Below are positions 26,106 through 38,168 of a DNA stretch of 64,000 nt, in pieces. Location of the stretch: the NCBI GenBank assembly GCA_905331475.1, contig CAJNYU010002709.1:6790-70789 (forward strand), given 5' to 3'. A program made the position numbers and the translations under genes. Within the stretch, counting starts at the first letter, position 1; every line of letters begins with the position of its first letter. A model generated the notes under the pieces. It did not search any database. It saw only the letters and a list, made by a program, of their open reading frames with translations, and was not told the origin of the DNA. The stretch comes from Rotaria socialis (Eukaryota > Rotifera > Eurotatoria > Philodinida > Philodinidae).

Positions 26106-26373
26106 GATGTTCGTTTTATTTCTATTATAAATCTAGAATATAAAGAAAAGTGAATTGTTTTTAGTTAAAGCGTAAATAGAAGAATGTCAGTTTTATTGAT
26201 GATACACACTGATTGACGATTATGTTGTGATATTTTGGAACTGAAGTATTTTTGACTTCTTTTCGATAATTGCTTGAAATTGAGGTTTATATCGATTGAT
26301 TTTAGTGAGAAGTTAGTTGAAAATCAAGAATTCGATTCACTGCTTTTACTTTTGAAAAATAAGTACAGTTCGT
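26106..26373. other. Upstream flank of U-box copy A
   Basis: Probable promoter and leader of copy A, with nothing specific visible. The palindromic element begins at its distal edge. Confidence 0.4.
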
Positions 26374-27608
26374 TGAAGATCGATCGTTAGGGATGGCACT
26401 TTCCTTTCTTTTTGGAAACGAAAGCTTTGTGACTTTCAACTTTCATTTCAAAAAAAGAAAGGAAAGGAAAGTTAGAAACCTTCTTTTCCTTTTTCGTCTT
26501 CCACAAGATAGAATTATGTTTCTTGTTTAGGTCCATTTTAAAAAATTAGGAAAAGTCGAAAAAAAGGGAAAAGAAAGTTGCATTTATTTGTTTTTCAAGG
26601 ATTTTGCTCTTGCTGATGCGATAATTCTGTACAAACTTACTCTTTCAAATTGACCCGTGATATTTCCACAGAAAAATAATTCAGTTCCTGATAGATCAAT
26701 AGGCTAATTTTCAACTTTTTTCATTTGTTCTAAATTTTATACAGTTTGTTTTATATTCAGCATAAAAAAGGATTCTATGATAGTCATTTATGAGGTCTTA
26801 CTGATATGGCATGATCATGATTCAGGTACCACACGTGTGAAGGGGTCAGAATTTCTTAGGAGGCGGGGACGCCATAGGAAGAAGGCCTCTTTTGGAATGT
26901 GAAAATGCATACGTTTGACTCCCCGCCCCTAGATATTGGAATCTTCCCGGGTGGGTGGATTGATTCCCAGAACCCACCTTCTGGCTATGTCCCTGTCTTG
27001 TGGTACTTGAGTTATGATCATGTGATATCAAAATAGCAGTTTTTTTATACTGAATATAAAAAAAACTGTATTAAATTCAAAACAAATGGAAAAAGTTGAA
27101 AATTCGCCAGTCATCAAATCATTTTCTTAGGAGAAACCGTAGGTCATCTGAAAAATTGAAAATTTTTCACTAAAAGCACATTCGACAAAACAATTAAAAG
27201 ATATATTCTGGATCAACTCGACACACTCTATCTAGCCATATATAAAAAATCGAAAAATAAAATTCTAGTGTAACTTTGCATTTTCGGTACCTTAGTAGTA
27301 TCAGTGCTTTATTCTTATTAAAAGTTAAAATTAGCTTATCGATCTACCCGGAATTCAATCACTTTTTATTTTTTCTGTGTAACTATTACGGGTCAGTTTA
27401 AAAGAGAAAGTCTGTACAGAATTTCCCCGTCAGCAAGGCCAAAATTCTTGAAAAACAAATAAATGCAACTTTCTTTTCGCTTTCTTTTGCAGTCTTTCGG
27501 CTTTCTTTTCGGTTTTTCCTAATTTTTTAAAATGGACCTAAACAAGAAACATTACTCTATCTTCTAGAAGACGAAAAAAGGAAAAATGCCACTCCTATCG
27601 ATCGTCAA
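26374..27608. repeat. 1.2-kb imperfect palindrome (foldback transposable element?)
   Basis: The left arm, about 26374-26836, is an inverted homologue of the right arm, about 27000-27608. Matching landmarks on opposite strands include AGGTCCATTTTAAAAAATTA, GTTGCATTTATTTGTTTTTC, GACCCGT..., the phrase around ATTTTCAACTTTTT, and TTTTATATTCAG. Both outer ends carry a GATCGAT-containing motif followed by AGTGGCA/ATGGCAC. The right arm has roughly 220 nt extra near 27110-27330. The central 150 nt is more GC-rich and unmatched. No transposase frame was found, so this looks like a nonautonomous foldback element or a local inverted duplication. Confidence 0.75.
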
Positions 27609-28691
27609 ATGCTGCCGACGCTGTTTTTTCTTTGTAGTTCCTCCTTGATAGGCAGGGCCTGCGGAAGCCGGTGTGTGTGTGTGTGTGGCTATAGCGTTCC
27701 ATCCTATAAGCAAAATTTTTCAGTTTTTTTTTCTGTACGATTTTCTCGAAAAAAGCTTTGCGCAACGCCTGTTGGCGAAACATTGGTAATTTTAATAAAA
27801 TTGTTTGTTTGCTTTACTCATTCCATTTCTGTTTAATACTGACTAATAAATGCATATTTATAACCTATCAGTTTCTCTCTCTATTGAATTAACAACAAAC
27901 TATAATTTAATTATTAGAATATCATCTTTCACGTGTAGGATGTATTAAATACATTCCGGATCATAAATTTCCACTTTCGTGGGAGTTTTTCTTTGTCTAA
28001 TCAATAAATTTAAGATATCTGATGAATATTTAAATGAATTTAATATTCAATAAACAAGAGAACAGTCAAGATAACTTTTATTGAAAAATTCAAAGCAATG
28101 CATATAGACAAAAGGCAACAGAACTTTTCGTTAGCATCAATTCATGATTGCAGTCTATGGCAATGTACACGACAAAGAATAGAAGATCCATACTCACGCG
28201 CGTATCATTATAGAGATTTGATCAAACATAAACCGATCGATCGATTATATGCATAAGTAAATATGTTTTATGTCATTGCATGTGGGCGTCGAATGTCAAC
28301 AAGGAATTGAACACTTGTTTATCATCGATAAAAAAATGCGGCGTGAAAAGCTTTTTCATTTATTCCAAACTATTTTATGCATAGTCGAGTTTACGTGTCA
28401 CCTGAATGTAAAATAATTTTGTTCAACCAACTCTCACGCCTCATGTTTATTAATCTATCTGAAACAAGCCAATTTTGAGACATTATTCCATCGTACCAGT
28501 TTAATAGTAAAAGATAAAAAAACAGTAAACTGGATGATTATCTAAAAAAATATCAAAATGCACACTTTTCGATGAATCTTTAAAAAGTTATCATTCTGTC
28601 ATTTGAAATTCATATCACAGATAGGATACAAAAATTAAAACGAATCATTTCTGTAGTTTACTCACTAATCATGTTTCTACAGCTAAAATGG
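27609..28691. other. Intergenic between U-box copies A and B
   Basis: Includes a (GT)n run at 27670-27687. Otherwise AT-rich and featureless. Confidence 0.5.
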
Positions 28692-30191
28692 TTATTGAGT
28701 AAGAGTATCTAAAAGCCTTTTAACTAATACATTCGGAGTTAAATCTTTATGAGCTAGCTTTTCATTCGTCATTGGCGAACAATCATTTGCTTTAAGCCAA
28801 TTTTCAATCGCGGTACGTTCATATGTAAATCCATCGGCAGCAACAACTACAAGAAGAAAATCCTATAATGATATTAAAAAACGAGTGTACATCATTTTTT
28901 TTCTAGATCTTCTTATTCATAATTATTATTATTCTCTCTGATTTGTTTTTCAAAATGCAAAGAATTCCTATTTCTCAAGAAACGAGAGTCTCTGATAAAG
29001 TCATATTCTAGCGTTAAGGACACATGTTTGTGAGTCAACATCATCTGACTCAGTTATAGATGTACGAAACCGGCCCCGCCAAGAGGATGAAAGCGAGACT
29101 CGCGCACCCCGAAGTACGATGCAGTAGACCTGAATTACAGTTTTAGGCGAGACGGAGAAATTTCGCAACATTTTTCTTTCAACAAAGATCAACAGTTGAA
29201 AATTTAGAATCATCGGGACCGAAAAAATGTGGTCGTGCGTAGCATGTCTCTTGGCTAAGTTTTATCGAATATGTTTATCATCGAAATGATTATGTTACTT
29301 ACCAGGATCGGTAACAGTAGCACGTGTAAGCGAACATGTAAGCAAATTGAGTATCGTCTTCGATGAATATCGCGTAGGTATGTTTGAAATGTTTATTGGT
29401 TTTGCCTTTCTTGGTACTAACTTGTTGACTTCCGCTCGATTCAGAAGTTTCTTTGCTGGTGCAGATGATGACTGAGGTTCGTTGTATATAGTATGTGGTA
29501 CTATGATAATATTTGCATCATGCTGATTTAACATGTTCTGTGCTGCTGATGGTTCATATAAAATGTCATTGTCATCGTCATCATCAAAATACGCTGTGTA
29601 CTCTTTCTCAATAAAATTAGCGAATGCCTCACAGTTAGCTTCTCGAGCAATATCATTGACTTTTTTACCGTCAACTCGTAGAAGTAGAGCAAAATGAAAG
29701 TTTTCGATTTTCAAGAATTCTTTGAACGGCTCGACTGCATTCCAATAGGCTAGATGATGAATCAGATAAAATCGTCGATAAGGTGGTTTCTCATTACCAT
29801 AACTTGGATCTTGTTTTACGATCTCAATGCATTGATCCCATTTACCTTCTCTAGCGTAATTAAGTAGTTCATCAAGTTTAATCAATCGCTCGATTCGTTT
29901 TAGCATATCCGATAGATAAACATGTGATTTAGCAATGTCAAGTACAGTTTCTTGATCAGCTGTTTTAGTTAATAAACGAAATTGCACATTTGACTTTTGT
30001 GATGGAAGGATTTGATCGAAATGCACAGTATTACCAGACAGTACGATATGATGAAGAATCGCCCATCTTCGAGTTGATGGAATGGTTGTTAACCAATCCG
30101 GATGAAGATAGACTGCCGAGAAAACCTTCTCGAAATTTTGAAAGTCTCTCGCATATGAAATTATCTCGTCGAGTGAGAACTCCTCATCCAT
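28692..30191 (-). CDS. Ankyrin-like/U-box E3 ubiquitin ligase, copy B (347 aa)
   Basis: Exons 30191-29303 and 28846-28692 join in phase 1 within the U-box (DP|V), giving 347 aa. The duplicated N-terminal modules match those of copies A and C: module 1 with HPDWLTTIPSTRRWAILHHI, module 2 with NEKPPYRRFYLIHHLA. A short acidic DDDDDND stretch and a basic linker follow. The U-box is split between exons (CSLTRATVTDP, then VVAADGFTYERTAIENWL and SPMTNEKL). The 456-nt intron is longer than most here. Likely a ubiquitin ligase, as for copy A. An acceptor-like CAG lies 16 nt upstream of the ATG. Confidence 0.87.
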
Positions 30192-30392
30192 GATTAATTT
30201 ATATTATCTGAAGACAAATTAATTTAGGGCATATATAATCAAATTATTTAGGCAAAAAACTGAATATTGCTTCATCTATTGATGAATAGTCTATATTATT
30301 ATTATTGTAACAACAGAATTAGAAAATAAAAGGAATTCAAATCGAATACGATAGACAAACGCGCAGTATCAGGGTTGAGTTTTAATTTTCGA

Positions 30393-32905
30393 TTAAACAT
30401 TTTTCTCTTCCTTTTTTACATCACAGAGCGTTTGTAAAATTGATTTGATAGCGTGATTTGTTTTTAATTCTTTATTTTCAAGTTCCTGATTCGTCATCGG
30501 ACTACGATTAGAAGTTTTAAACCAATTAGCAATCGCTTCACGTTCATAGGTGAATCCATCAGCCGCCAAAACTATAGAATACAAATTTTTAATTTACTGT
30601 TATACATTTAATTTTCCCTCGCAATCAATCTGCTATTCAAACTTGTTTTCTAAAAACTATGTAATCTCGTCTATAGTTTCTGTGTGGAAATGCAAAACAA
30701 ACAGTATTAAATAAATTTCTTAGTAGGCCATACCGGTCCGACTAGACTGGTATCTTATTAAGTTAGAACTCATTATTTGATATCACATTAACAATAGCGA
30801 GACCAATATATTCTCAATCACGAGAGACATCTATGATTGCTTCCTATATATCATACGTAATGGCGCGGAAAGGAACAACGTAATTATGCAATCAATCAAA
30901 CATGACTGTATCTCAAGAGCAAAATGCGTAATATAAAGTTTGCAGTTCTACAAAAAGAACAAAATGCTGCCTGCTCACGCATAGCAAGACGAGGAGAAAA
31001 TGTGCAGTGGACCATTTAATTATCAGAAAATGTCTTCTCAGTGATTAGTGTAGCAATTGAAAGAGAGATATGACTCACGAATTGTTTGTTTTTAATGATA
31101 CATAAGGAAAACATCCTATAATTTCTATCTCTATTACGAACTATTGAAATAAACCAACGATCAATTATTTTAAACCGCCTGAGTTGAATTATAGGAAATT
31201 TGAATTCTTCCAATGCTAATCGACACTGAAGTTAAAATTTACCCGGTAAATCAATAGTCAAAATACAATTCACTAGAGAACTGCCTTAAACAATGTGCTA
31301 GTATGTTTTTTTTTCTGTGGGAACCTGAAAAAAGAAAACTTGATTCTTCACAGATCTAAATATTCAATCGATTCATGATTTTTAATACAATGTATTGATC
31401 ATAAATGTTTATAGAATCATATACAATCGATTACCTGGATCTTTGAGAATACATTTGGTAATACAACATGTGACAGCACTAAGTAAATTTTGCGAGGAAA
31501 ATTTTTTAATATTTTCCATAACTGTTTTTTCGTAATCTTGTTGTTCTGCTTCGCTCATTGTTGATGCTGTGGATGATTCTGATTTTTCATGATTTTCATG
31601 TGAATGTTCTTCGTATGCCAGATTTTGATGACCGTCAATTGACATCACTGTCACAGTGGTTGGCATTTGAGTCGAAAATAAACTATGTCCTGAATGCCCG
31701 AAATCACTTGGCGAATGAGGAAAATGAGGATAATGACTAGGATATGGTAATGATCCATTTTGCGTTGGCAGCATATTTGCTAATGAATTTGAAGGTACTG
31801 AAAATATCGTAATGCCCGGTTCATCATAAAATCCTTGACTAAAAGTTGCTACAGGCGTTGAATTTGGTGAATCGGAATCGTATCCTGTTGCTCCGCCAGG
31901 ACTATCCTCGTCATCTGTATCGCTAGTTTGAGAAGGAAGGTGTTCAATAAATTCAGCAAATTCAATGTGATTATTATCACGTGCTATTTGATTTATTGTT
32001 TTACCTTCCGCAATTAAATCAAGTTTAAAATGGGATATAGTCATTAAATCTTTAAATATATCAAGTTGACCCGTTGATGCAAGAAAATGGGCCAGATAAA
32101 ATTTTCTATACGGCGGTTTTTCATTGATAATATCCGGTTGTTGACGAAGAAATTGTTTAACCAATCCCCATTTACCATCTCGAGCATTATTTAGTAATTG
32201 GTCAATAGCAACAAGCCGTTCAATACGACGCAACATTTGTGGATTTACATGTGCACGTTCAGTAGCAACTTCTCGAACGGTTTTATCGTCCGATGTTTTA
32301 CACAGAAGACGAAAGTCGTCATGCAAAATTTGATACGCAAGAGCTTCATTTAAGTGCGCAATATTACCAAAATAAACTATTTGATGTAGAATTGTCCAAC
32401 GTCGACCTTTATTAAAGAAAGTTAAAGTTTATTTTTCTTTTCTCTCGGCTTATAAAAATGAACCTTGTGGTATTTTTGTTAGCCATTCTGGATGAACTTC
32501 TAGAGCTGCTGTTACTTTATGCCAACTGTAGTTGTTTTTTGCGCACTCATACGTATGTGAGAATAAATTGCTATCATCGGATGTTATTGAAGTTGCTGGA
32601 GCTGTTGGAGATACTAAAGAATTTGTCGATGCAGTTGTTGGAGTTGACAGGAATGGTAAGGGTGCAGTTGATGTATTTGTTGAAGCTGCTGGAAGTGGCG
32701 AAGGGATAGTCGCTGTAGTTATTGGAATTATTATTGAATTCGCTGGTGGTGTTACTGGTTCTGTTGCTGCTGACGTTGACGGAGATAGTAATTGGGTTGC
32801 TGCTAGAGCTACCAGCGTTGGTGATTGCGCTCCTGTAGCAGTCGTCGCAGGTGTATGATGTGGCGGCGGCTGATTTGAATTCGGTATTGATGTTTTTTCC
32901 GACAT
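30393..32905 (-). CDS. Ankyrin-like/U-box E3 ubiquitin ligase, copy C (530 aa)
   Basis: Exons 32905-32464, 32406-31435 and 30571-30393 give 530 aa. Residues about 1-115 are Thr/Pro/Ser/Ala-rich low complexity, absent from A and B. The paired modules follow: module 1 with HPEWLTKIPQ joined across intron 1 to GRRWTILHQIVYFGN, module 2 with NEKPPYRKFYLAHFLA. After them come an acidic stretch, a His/Ser/Pro-rich linker and a split U-box (CCITKCILKDP, then VLAADGFTYEREAIANW and SPMTNQEL). The second intron (863 nt) interrupts the U-box at the same phase-1 position as in copy B, showing shared ancestry. Probable ubiquitin ligase. Confidence 0.86.
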
Positions 32906-34267
32906 CGTTGAAGTCTTATGCTTTTTAAAATAAGAACTAATATAAAAAGAAAATTTAAAATAGTAATACTATATTTCTAAAATAAAACACGCACTTTATT
33001 TTCGAGAACACGTTAAGCATTTTTAATAAAGAACTGATAAAAGATATTGATTTCTGATCGTTCAATTTTTCGAATGCACAGACAAAATGAAATTACAAGA
33101 AAGTATTCGTTGCTTTCGATCGCTTTACGGCAATATTCGTCACCAAAAACAACTAAAATGATTTTTGTTTACTGACGATAAGGTCACATGTTGCTATTTT
33201 TCAGTGCAAAAAAAAGAAACAAGTCGCTGTTCTCTTCCTTTTCTTTATTTTTTTTTATAGTCGTACAGGTTGATGTACGATTTTATGAATTAATGAAGTA
33301 TACTTGTGACTTTTATGTACACCGAAGTTTTATGTTTTGTTCTTCTGATTTATTAGCAGCGATGATATTAGACTTAAAGTATTAACGATAGCATCGATTA
33401 CAAATATGAATTAGAAGAATTTTTTCTTCCAATAAAAGATTACGAGCATAAATCTTTCTCACAACGTTTATCGATGAGACAACGCGAGATTTGCGTTTTT
33501 CAAAATACACTATGGCCTTCGAGAAATAGCTTTAAAACGTTTTCTAATGCAAATAAATTGCCATCAAAAAATAACTAGTTATTGTGCGCAGTTTTTCATT
33601 AGAGAATGTAGAAACAGTGAAACACATATGGTAATGTGAATATTATACTGATGGCGTATGTGTTACGTTTTCTTTTCCCTTTATATTAACATCGAAGAGT
33701 CATCAAATGAGTAACTATAAAACTAATAATATTTTTTTGTGTCAAATTTGCGTTACATCACGACATACACAAAGTATTTCCCTACAACGACTTATCATTT
33801 TGATAGACAATACCTATCTTTTGTTCCTGTCATAGTTGTTTTCTCTCCGTACAGGCAACTTTTATCGAACACTCACCCGTACTTATGTTGTCATATTACA
33901 GGAGAATGTTGACATTTAACGAGCGGGTTGGTTTTCGCTTCAAAACAGTCTGCTATTTTCATTATGATTTCTTATCATAGTCAAATGAACACTTCGAAAT
34001 CGGAAGTTACGCGTAAATAGACTTCTAAACTGTTGAAACTTAAGGCGCTAATGCAAAGATTCTACGACTACGCAGCTCCGGAAAGCGAAATAAAAATAAG
34101 CCGATCATTCCCTATTGGAGCGCAATGGTATTAGATAAATTTCAAAGGTAAGGCTGGAGAAATTCAAAATAAAACAGAAAAGATATCCTAAGAAAATGTT
34201 TTTATTATATAAATAAAGTAACAAAAATTCTTTAAATATTTAAAAATTCACAAAACAATACATTTTT
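32906..34267. other. Intergenic between U-box copy C and ETFDH
   Basis: Promoter side of copy C and 3' side of ETFDH. No additional gene or repeat was recognised. Confidence 0.5.
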
Positions 34268-37200
34268 TCACATGCCGTTATAAGCCGGGCCTTCACCACC
34301 TTGCGGTGTTACCCAATTAATATTTTGTTGTGGATCTTTGATGTCACAGGTTTTACAATGAATACAATTCTGAGCATTTATTTGTAATTCCCGTTCGCCA
34401 AATTCATTTTCTACAAATTCATAAACACCTAAATTCAAAACCCAAAAGACTACAGCGATTAGAAAAATTTCAATTCTCTACCGGCTGGACAATAACGTTG
34501 TTCAGGTCCATCGTAAACACGTAGATTAATAGATGTTGGAATACTATCATTCTTTAAAGTCAAATGTGAAGGTTGGTCATGATCATGATTTGTATTTGTT
34601 AATGCAACACTCGATAGCAGATCAAACGATATTTTATTATCTGGTTTTGGATATTGTATAGGCGTACAATCTTTTGCTTTTTTCAAAGTAGCATGATCAG
34701 ATTCTACGCAAATAAATAATGTTGATTGAAGTTATAGAAATCCGTAAAACCTAATTACTTCGATTTCGAAGTGTAAATGGTTCGCGGCCACGAAATGGAA
34801 AAAAATAAAGTGCTGTGTAAATAATACCGCCGAATATGCCTAATGGTGTAGCGAATGAAGGACGGAAGTTGCGTACATTGTATAATTCTTCCCAAAGCCA
34901 ACTATTTTTTATTCGAAGTTCGTAGTCACTTGGTTCTAGACCTTGAATAGCAACGTGAAAAATAAAACTAAACAAATCGTTATTTCATTTTTTTCGAACT
35001 GTTTCCGCATCGCAGGCGATTCAAGATCAATCATATGATATATTTAGTTTATTAGTTTTCCGTTGTTTCATGATAAACAAGTTTTTTCTTCTCTTTCGTA
35101 ACTGTGTTCTTTCCTTTCATTACACCGTGATGATTGATGGTGTCTACCATGCATATCTTGTTTTTTATCACGAATTCGGAAGAGAAGCATTTTTGTTTTT
35201 GTTTTTATTACGGACTCTCATCCTTTTACAATGCGACAACAGTTTTGGTTTTGGTAGTAAATTTATCGTGTGTGTAATACATTTGAAATTTACTCATGCA
35301 TGGTTTAATCTTAATGTAAAATATTTCAAATAAAAAATCTCAAGCGGAATTAAGTTGTTTACTTAGAGAAATTAGTAACCGGAAAACGATACATGATATT
35401 TCGAACATATCATTTGTCTTGTTCCTTACTTTTTTGTTTTCTAATCATTGGCCATTAAGGCAGTGATAGCTTGCGCAGTTTACATGTTGGCGGAAAAACA
35501 TAAACCTCGGTATTACTGCTATCTCTCTGTATAGGAATATGTGTCCACTCATTATCAGGCTCTTGTTTACTATGTGTTGCTTCAAGAGAATTACTCTAAT
35601 AGTATAAAATGTGGGCACTAAACTATGTCAGCGGTATTCACAGGTATAAAACTTTTGATGAATATTAAATATACAATTTAATCTTGAAGATGGGACAAAT
35701 GACTCGGTTGCTGTAAAATCAACTTGTTCGTTTATATCTGGCTTCTGTGTGTATTCAAAATCGAAGTTCTGAGTGCTACGAAAAACTCTACTGATCGCTC
35801 CGTTACGCCAAAGCTGAACTATCAACTAGAACATTTGTAATTACCTTTCCTCGTGTGTTCCTTTGCTGGTTTTGATAGTAATTTAAAAATACTTTCTGCA
35901 GCAATCATTCCTGATTTCATAGCAGTATGAGCACCTTTTATTTTCGGCGTATTTAAAAAGCCTGCGCTACATCCGATTAAACAACCACCAGGAAATGATA
36001 GTTTCGGAATAGCCTTATGGAAAAAAACGGAGTAGAAAAGAAGATTTACGAAAACAGTAAATTTTTCTGCCTACCTGAAAACCACCTTCATTTAATGCAC
36101 GAGCACCGTAACTAACACGTTTTCCATTTTCAAATATCGATCGAATTTTTGGATGAGTTTTAAAACGTTGAAATTCTTGGTAAGGATTTATATATGGATT
36201 TTCATAGTTGAGGCCAATCTTAAATAGAACTTCGAATATGTAACAAAATCTCTCTATCGAAAATACATACAACATATCCAACGTGCACTAATGGTTGATC
36301 GTTGTCTAATGCATGATACATAAAAGATCCACCATATGTATTCATGTCCTGAAAAATAAATATTTAAAATGTAGTTAGGAGCCAATTCTTACAAAAAAGA
36401 TTTATGTTTTTACTCACCAAAGGCCAGCCAGCGGTATGCACAACAAGTCCTGGTTGATGTTTTCGTTTATCAACTTCCCATATTTCTTTTAATCCAATGC
36501 CGTACGTTTGCGGTGTCGAATCTTTTCTTAAGTTAAATCGTTTGCAAAGTTGTTTAGTTAGATGACCATGGCATCCTTCGGCAAATATTGTGCATTTTGC
36601 ATGTAATTCCATTCCACGTGCAAATGAACACTATTGAATAAGACGATGACAAATGTAACTTAAAAGCAAAGTTTAGTGAGCTATTTTCATTGTCACCATC
36701 TCTTAGATTCTCTGGTTAAATAGAATGAAAAGCTCAGAAATCATTTAAGTTTTCATTTAGAGAACACAATATATTTTATTTGATCATTTATATTCGAATG
36801 CGCATCAATGAATATCTTCGTCATCGAAGCACGCTTAGACAAACATGTTTCACTTAGCGACCTCTTCAACTTCCTTGATTCTGATTGTTTTTTTTAGAAG
36901 CGCTGCTAAAAACTATCTGATTTTAATTAATTAATTTTTACTTTCGGTGAACCATCTTTTGCAATGCCAACATCATTTGTTCCAAGGCCTTTAATACTAC
37001 CATCATCATGAAATAAAATCTTAACATGAGAAAACATCAAAAGCAAGAAGAGAAAAGCTAATCAAACAGACTTCACTGGCAGCTGTCGCTGGATATAATT
37101 CTACACCAACCGATTCTGCTTGTTGGCCAAGCCATGTAACTAATTTACCTAGGCTCACGATGTGATTGCCATGGTTATACATAGGAAGACCTATACAGGG

Positions 37201-37824
37201 AAAAACACATGAAACGAAGATCTAAAATAAATAATACCTTTTGGAATCGGAATGGACATTGCTGAGTTTTCTGTAAGAAAATAAAATTGATCTTTTACAA
37301 TGGGATTATTCAATGGAGCGCCTTTTATTTTCCAATCATGTATCAGCTCGTCGAGTGCTCGCGTTTCAATACAAGCACCGGACAAAATATGAGCACCTGT
37401 AATTATTAAATATTTGCTTGTTCACAAAACATTTTATCTTTTTCTTACCGATAGTTGACGCTTTTTCAATAACACATACGCGAACTTCTCTTTTCTTCGA
37501 TTTCGATAATTGTTTTAATTGTATTGCAGCTGAAAGACCAGGTACAATGTGGTTAAGGAGGTCATATTATATTCACAGAAAACAAAAATTTTTTGAATAA
37601 AATCATTAAAAAAGGATATCTAATCCACCACCAACAATTGCTACATCGTATTCTTCTGCATAACGTTCCATGTTAATATCTATAAGCAAAAAACAATTAC
37701 TTTTTGCGATTGAATTCATATTAGTACCTTTCCATCTTTCATCCTTATCTCTCGGATGAATTGTATAGTGTGTCGTTAGTCTACGTGGTGATCCGGCTGA
37801 AGTAGTGGTAGAACTCCATCGCAT
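34268..37824 (-). CDS. etfdh: Electron transfer flavoprotein-ubiquinone oxidoreductase
   Basis: Thirteen exons: 37824-37728, 37679-37620, 37541-37449, 37396-37238, 37190-37072, 37019-36942, 36630-36418, 36348-36271, 36218-36075, 36013-35845, 34941-34759, 34703-34482, 34428-34268. They give 591 aa (human about 617). The enzyme sits in the inner mitochondrial membrane and passes electrons from ETF to ubiquinone. Visible are a short Arg/Ser/Thr-rich N-terminus that could be a targeting presequence, the FAD-binding loop VGGGLAGLSAA (48-58), [21 protein letters not shown], and the 4Fe-4S cysteines at about 536, 560, 563 and 566 (CIHCKTC). Intron 2 is a U12-type AT-AC intron; the rest are GT-AG. 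The ATG follows a TTCTTCAG acceptor by 8 nt. The gene is intact. Confidence 0.96.
37542..37619 (-). other. U12-type AT-AC intron (ETFDH intron 2, 78 nt)
   Basis: On the coding strand the intron begins ATATCCTTTT, contains CTCCTTAACC (37560-37551) and ends TTGTAC, with the presumed branch adenosine 11-12 nt from the 3' end. These are the canonical minor-spliceosome 5' site, branch point and AC end. Removing exactly this segment yields [16 protein letters not shown], matching the universal ETFDH FAD loop. No GT-AG alternative preserves it. Confidence 0.9.
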
Positions 37825-37832
37825 ACTGGAAA

Positions 37833-37848
37833 CTGAAGAAATGACAAA
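37833..37848 (-). promoter_or_regulatory. Splice acceptor 8 nt before ETFDH ATG
   Basis: A pyrimidine-rich tract ending TTCTTCAG lies just upstream of the start codon. No coding exon precedes it. Candidate spliced-leader acceptor. Confidence 0.45.
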
Positions 37849-38168
37849 ATAGTATAGGGAATATATATCATCATGAGTTCGACATACTTCTTTTAATAGG
37901 AAACGATTGTAGACAAAGCCGCAAGGTTGATGACATTTATAATAAACAAAAATATATGTATATCTAATGAATTAACTTTAAAAATGTAACAAACATAATA
38001 TAGTTCTCTTTTCAATCATATCTGAACGTGCAACGTAAATCAAATGTTCAAAGTACAAAAAAATATGTTTTCTTTTTTTTATCTGCGGTCAAGTTTTTGA
38101 GTGTAGGAGAAGAAGAAAAAAAATAAAGTCAAGGAGTAGATACAACTTGAAAACAGTCGAATGCTTTA

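Noticed and set aside
32458..32858. Long plus-strand frames rich in Val, Ala, Gly and Leu
   Set aside because: They are the antisense shadow of the Thr/Pro/Ala-rich N-terminus of U-box copy C.
37542..37620. Conventional GT-AG reading of ETFDH intron 2 (donor in GGTGGTGG, acceptor TTTCAG)
   Set aside because: It would delete the conserved LAGLS part of the FAD loop, whereas the AT-AC reading restores it exactly.
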